From an uncultured Lachnospiraceae bacterium (GTDB taxonomy: Bacteria; Bacillota; Clostridia; Lachnospirales; Lachnospiraceae), in NCBI GenBank assembly GCA_949283905.1, contig CASDUB010000181.1, forward strand, positions 1 to 7,382: a DNA stretch of 7,382 nucleotides. The letters are read 5' to 3'. The notes under the pieces were generated by a model that was not told where the DNA came from, made no database searches, and saw only the letters and a list, made by a program, of their open reading frames with translations. The position numbers and the translations under genes are program-made. Shown here in pieces: positions 6,744 to 7,382 of this stretch (position 1 is its first letter; every line of letters begins with the position of its first letter).

Positions 6744-6772
6744 ACTTTACCATAATAAAGAAGTTTTGCCAA
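6744..6772 (-). promoter_or_regulatory. Predicted promoter of putP
   Basis: On the minus strand TTGGCA (6772-6767) is followed by 17 bases and TAAAGT (6749-6744). A TGG directly before the -10 box makes an extended -10 element. Transcription would start near 6737, giving a leader of about 40 bases that holds the AAAGGAGAT ribosome site. Confidence 0.6.
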
Positions 6773-6815
6773 GTATATGTTAATTATTAGAAGAATATCG
6801 AAATGTAAAGCATTA

Positions 6816-6845
6816 GAAAAGGACTGCCGAATGACAGTCCTAAAA
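6816..6845 (-). terminator. Terminator of the short-chain dehydrogenase gene
   Basis: A perfect 7-base-pair stem, AGGACTG (6820-6826) with CAGTCCT (6835-6841), around an 8-base loop. Read on the minus strand it is followed by TTTTCTAAT, a short T-run. It lies about 30 bases after the dehydrogenase stop codon and separates that gene from putP on the same strand. Confidence 0.75.
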
Positions 6846-6871
6846 TATTCTGCAGTGTGGTAAATTCCGGT

Positions 6872-7382
6872 TTATAAAGAAGCACCAAAATCGCTGATAA
6901 GAATTTGACCTGTAAGAGGTTTTGATTCGTCAGAAGCAAGGAATAAAAGTATGTTGGCTACATCTTCCGGACGACAAGGACTCACGCCCTGAAGATCATT
7001 ATGTTTAGCCATTGCACCCATCATTCCCATATCCAATTCTTCAGGTTTCATACCTGCTGTCATAGGAGTAAGAATTGTTCCCGGGCATACGGCATTGCAT
7101 CTGATAGCTTTATCTGCAAGCAGCAGCGCCGTATGTTTGGTGATTCCTATAACCGCTGCCTTTGAAGCGACATATGCCGCTCCTCCGCCTCCGTTAAATC
7201 CTGCTACTGAAGCCATATTTACAATTGAAGCACCGCTTGTCATATGCGCCAGCGCCGCACGAATGCACTGCATAGTTCCTCTCTGATTAATAGAAATAAT
7301 CTTTTCGAAATCGCTGTCAAGATATTTATCTATGGCTTTAAGACCGGTATCAAGTACGCCTGCATTGTTAACTAAAATATCA
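6872..7382 (-). CDS. Short-chain dehydrogenase/reductase, partial (N-terminus beyond window)
   Basis: The C-terminal 169 residues of a classical SDR oxidoreductase; the family is usually about 250, so the Rossmann strand with the glycine-rich NAD(P) loop is off the right edge. The open frame continues upstream of the internal ATG at 7273 to the window end, and the extra part reads DILVNNAGVLD, so that ATG is not the start. Catalytic elements seen in order: NNAG, the Asn in SINQRG, the Ser in NMASVAGF, and YVASK with the Tyr and Lys, then CPGTILTPM after it, where the PG motif contacts the cofactor. The C-terminus ends in GQILISDFGASL, where many relatives have DGG. Possible roles include 3-oxoacyl-ACP reductase-like, sugar-alcohol or bile-acid-type dehydrogenase; nothing here decides. 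A hairpin terminator follows. Confidence 0.92.
   Translation of the reverse strand, partial: DILVNNAGVLDTGLKAIDKYLDSDFEKIISINQRGTMQCIRAALAHMTSGASIVNMASVAGFNGGGGAAYVASKAAVIGITKHTALLLADKAIRCNAVCPGTILTPMTAGMKPEELDMGMMGAMAKHNDLQGVSPCRPEDVANILLFLASDESKPLTGQILISDFGASL

Noticed and set aside
1..7382. A novel multi-gene system covering the window
   Set aside because: The genes fall into five separate transcription units with recognisable, mostly ordinary families and individual promoters or terminators; nothing links them beyond position.

Overview
The window looks like chromosomal DNA of an AT-rich anaerobic Bacillota, most likely of class Clostridia. This rests on the AT-rich intergenic DNA, strong AAGGAG-type ribosome binding sites, GTG starts, and a short-chain flavodoxin paired with a DUF3793 protein, a pairing typical of anaerobic Firmicutes. 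The species cannot be named from the sequence alone. No RNA gene, insertion sequence, CRISPR array, phage gene or attachment site was seen.

Layout. (1) 1-2390, minus strand: a two-gene unit in which a NagD-like HAD-IIA phosphatase is followed after 10 bases by polyphosphate kinase ppk1. ppk1 runs off the left edge without its C-terminus. (2) 2593-3783, minus: a monocistronic major facilitator transporter with its own promoter. (3) 3784-4056: a divergent intergenic region with a MFS promoter facing left and a strong promoter facing right. The right-facing leader carries two near-identical palindromes of the form AGTTAG-N6-CTAACT. (4) 4057-5068, plus: a DUF3793 protein followed by a flavodoxin. 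(5) 5074-5125: a long hairpin serving as a two-way terminator between convergent genes. (6) 5141-6697, minus: a PutP-type sodium/proline symporter with a recognisable promoter. (7) 6872-7382, minus: the C-terminal two thirds of a short-chain dehydrogenase, closed by a hairpin terminator.

The genes do not form one system. The most informative part is the middle: a metalloregulator-like twin operator in front of DUF3793 and flavodoxin suggests a metal-limitation (probably iron-limitation) response, in which flavodoxin substitutes for ferredoxin and DUF3793 has an unknown companion role. The other units are housekeeping or transport genes: polyphosphate and phosphate-ester metabolism, an unknown solute carrier, proline uptake and an oxidoreductase. 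I found no evidence of a previously undescribed multi-gene system. The best leads are the twin operator with its unknown DUF3793 gene, a Gln at a PPK1 position that is His in E. coli, and internal start sites in ppk1 and the HAD gene.
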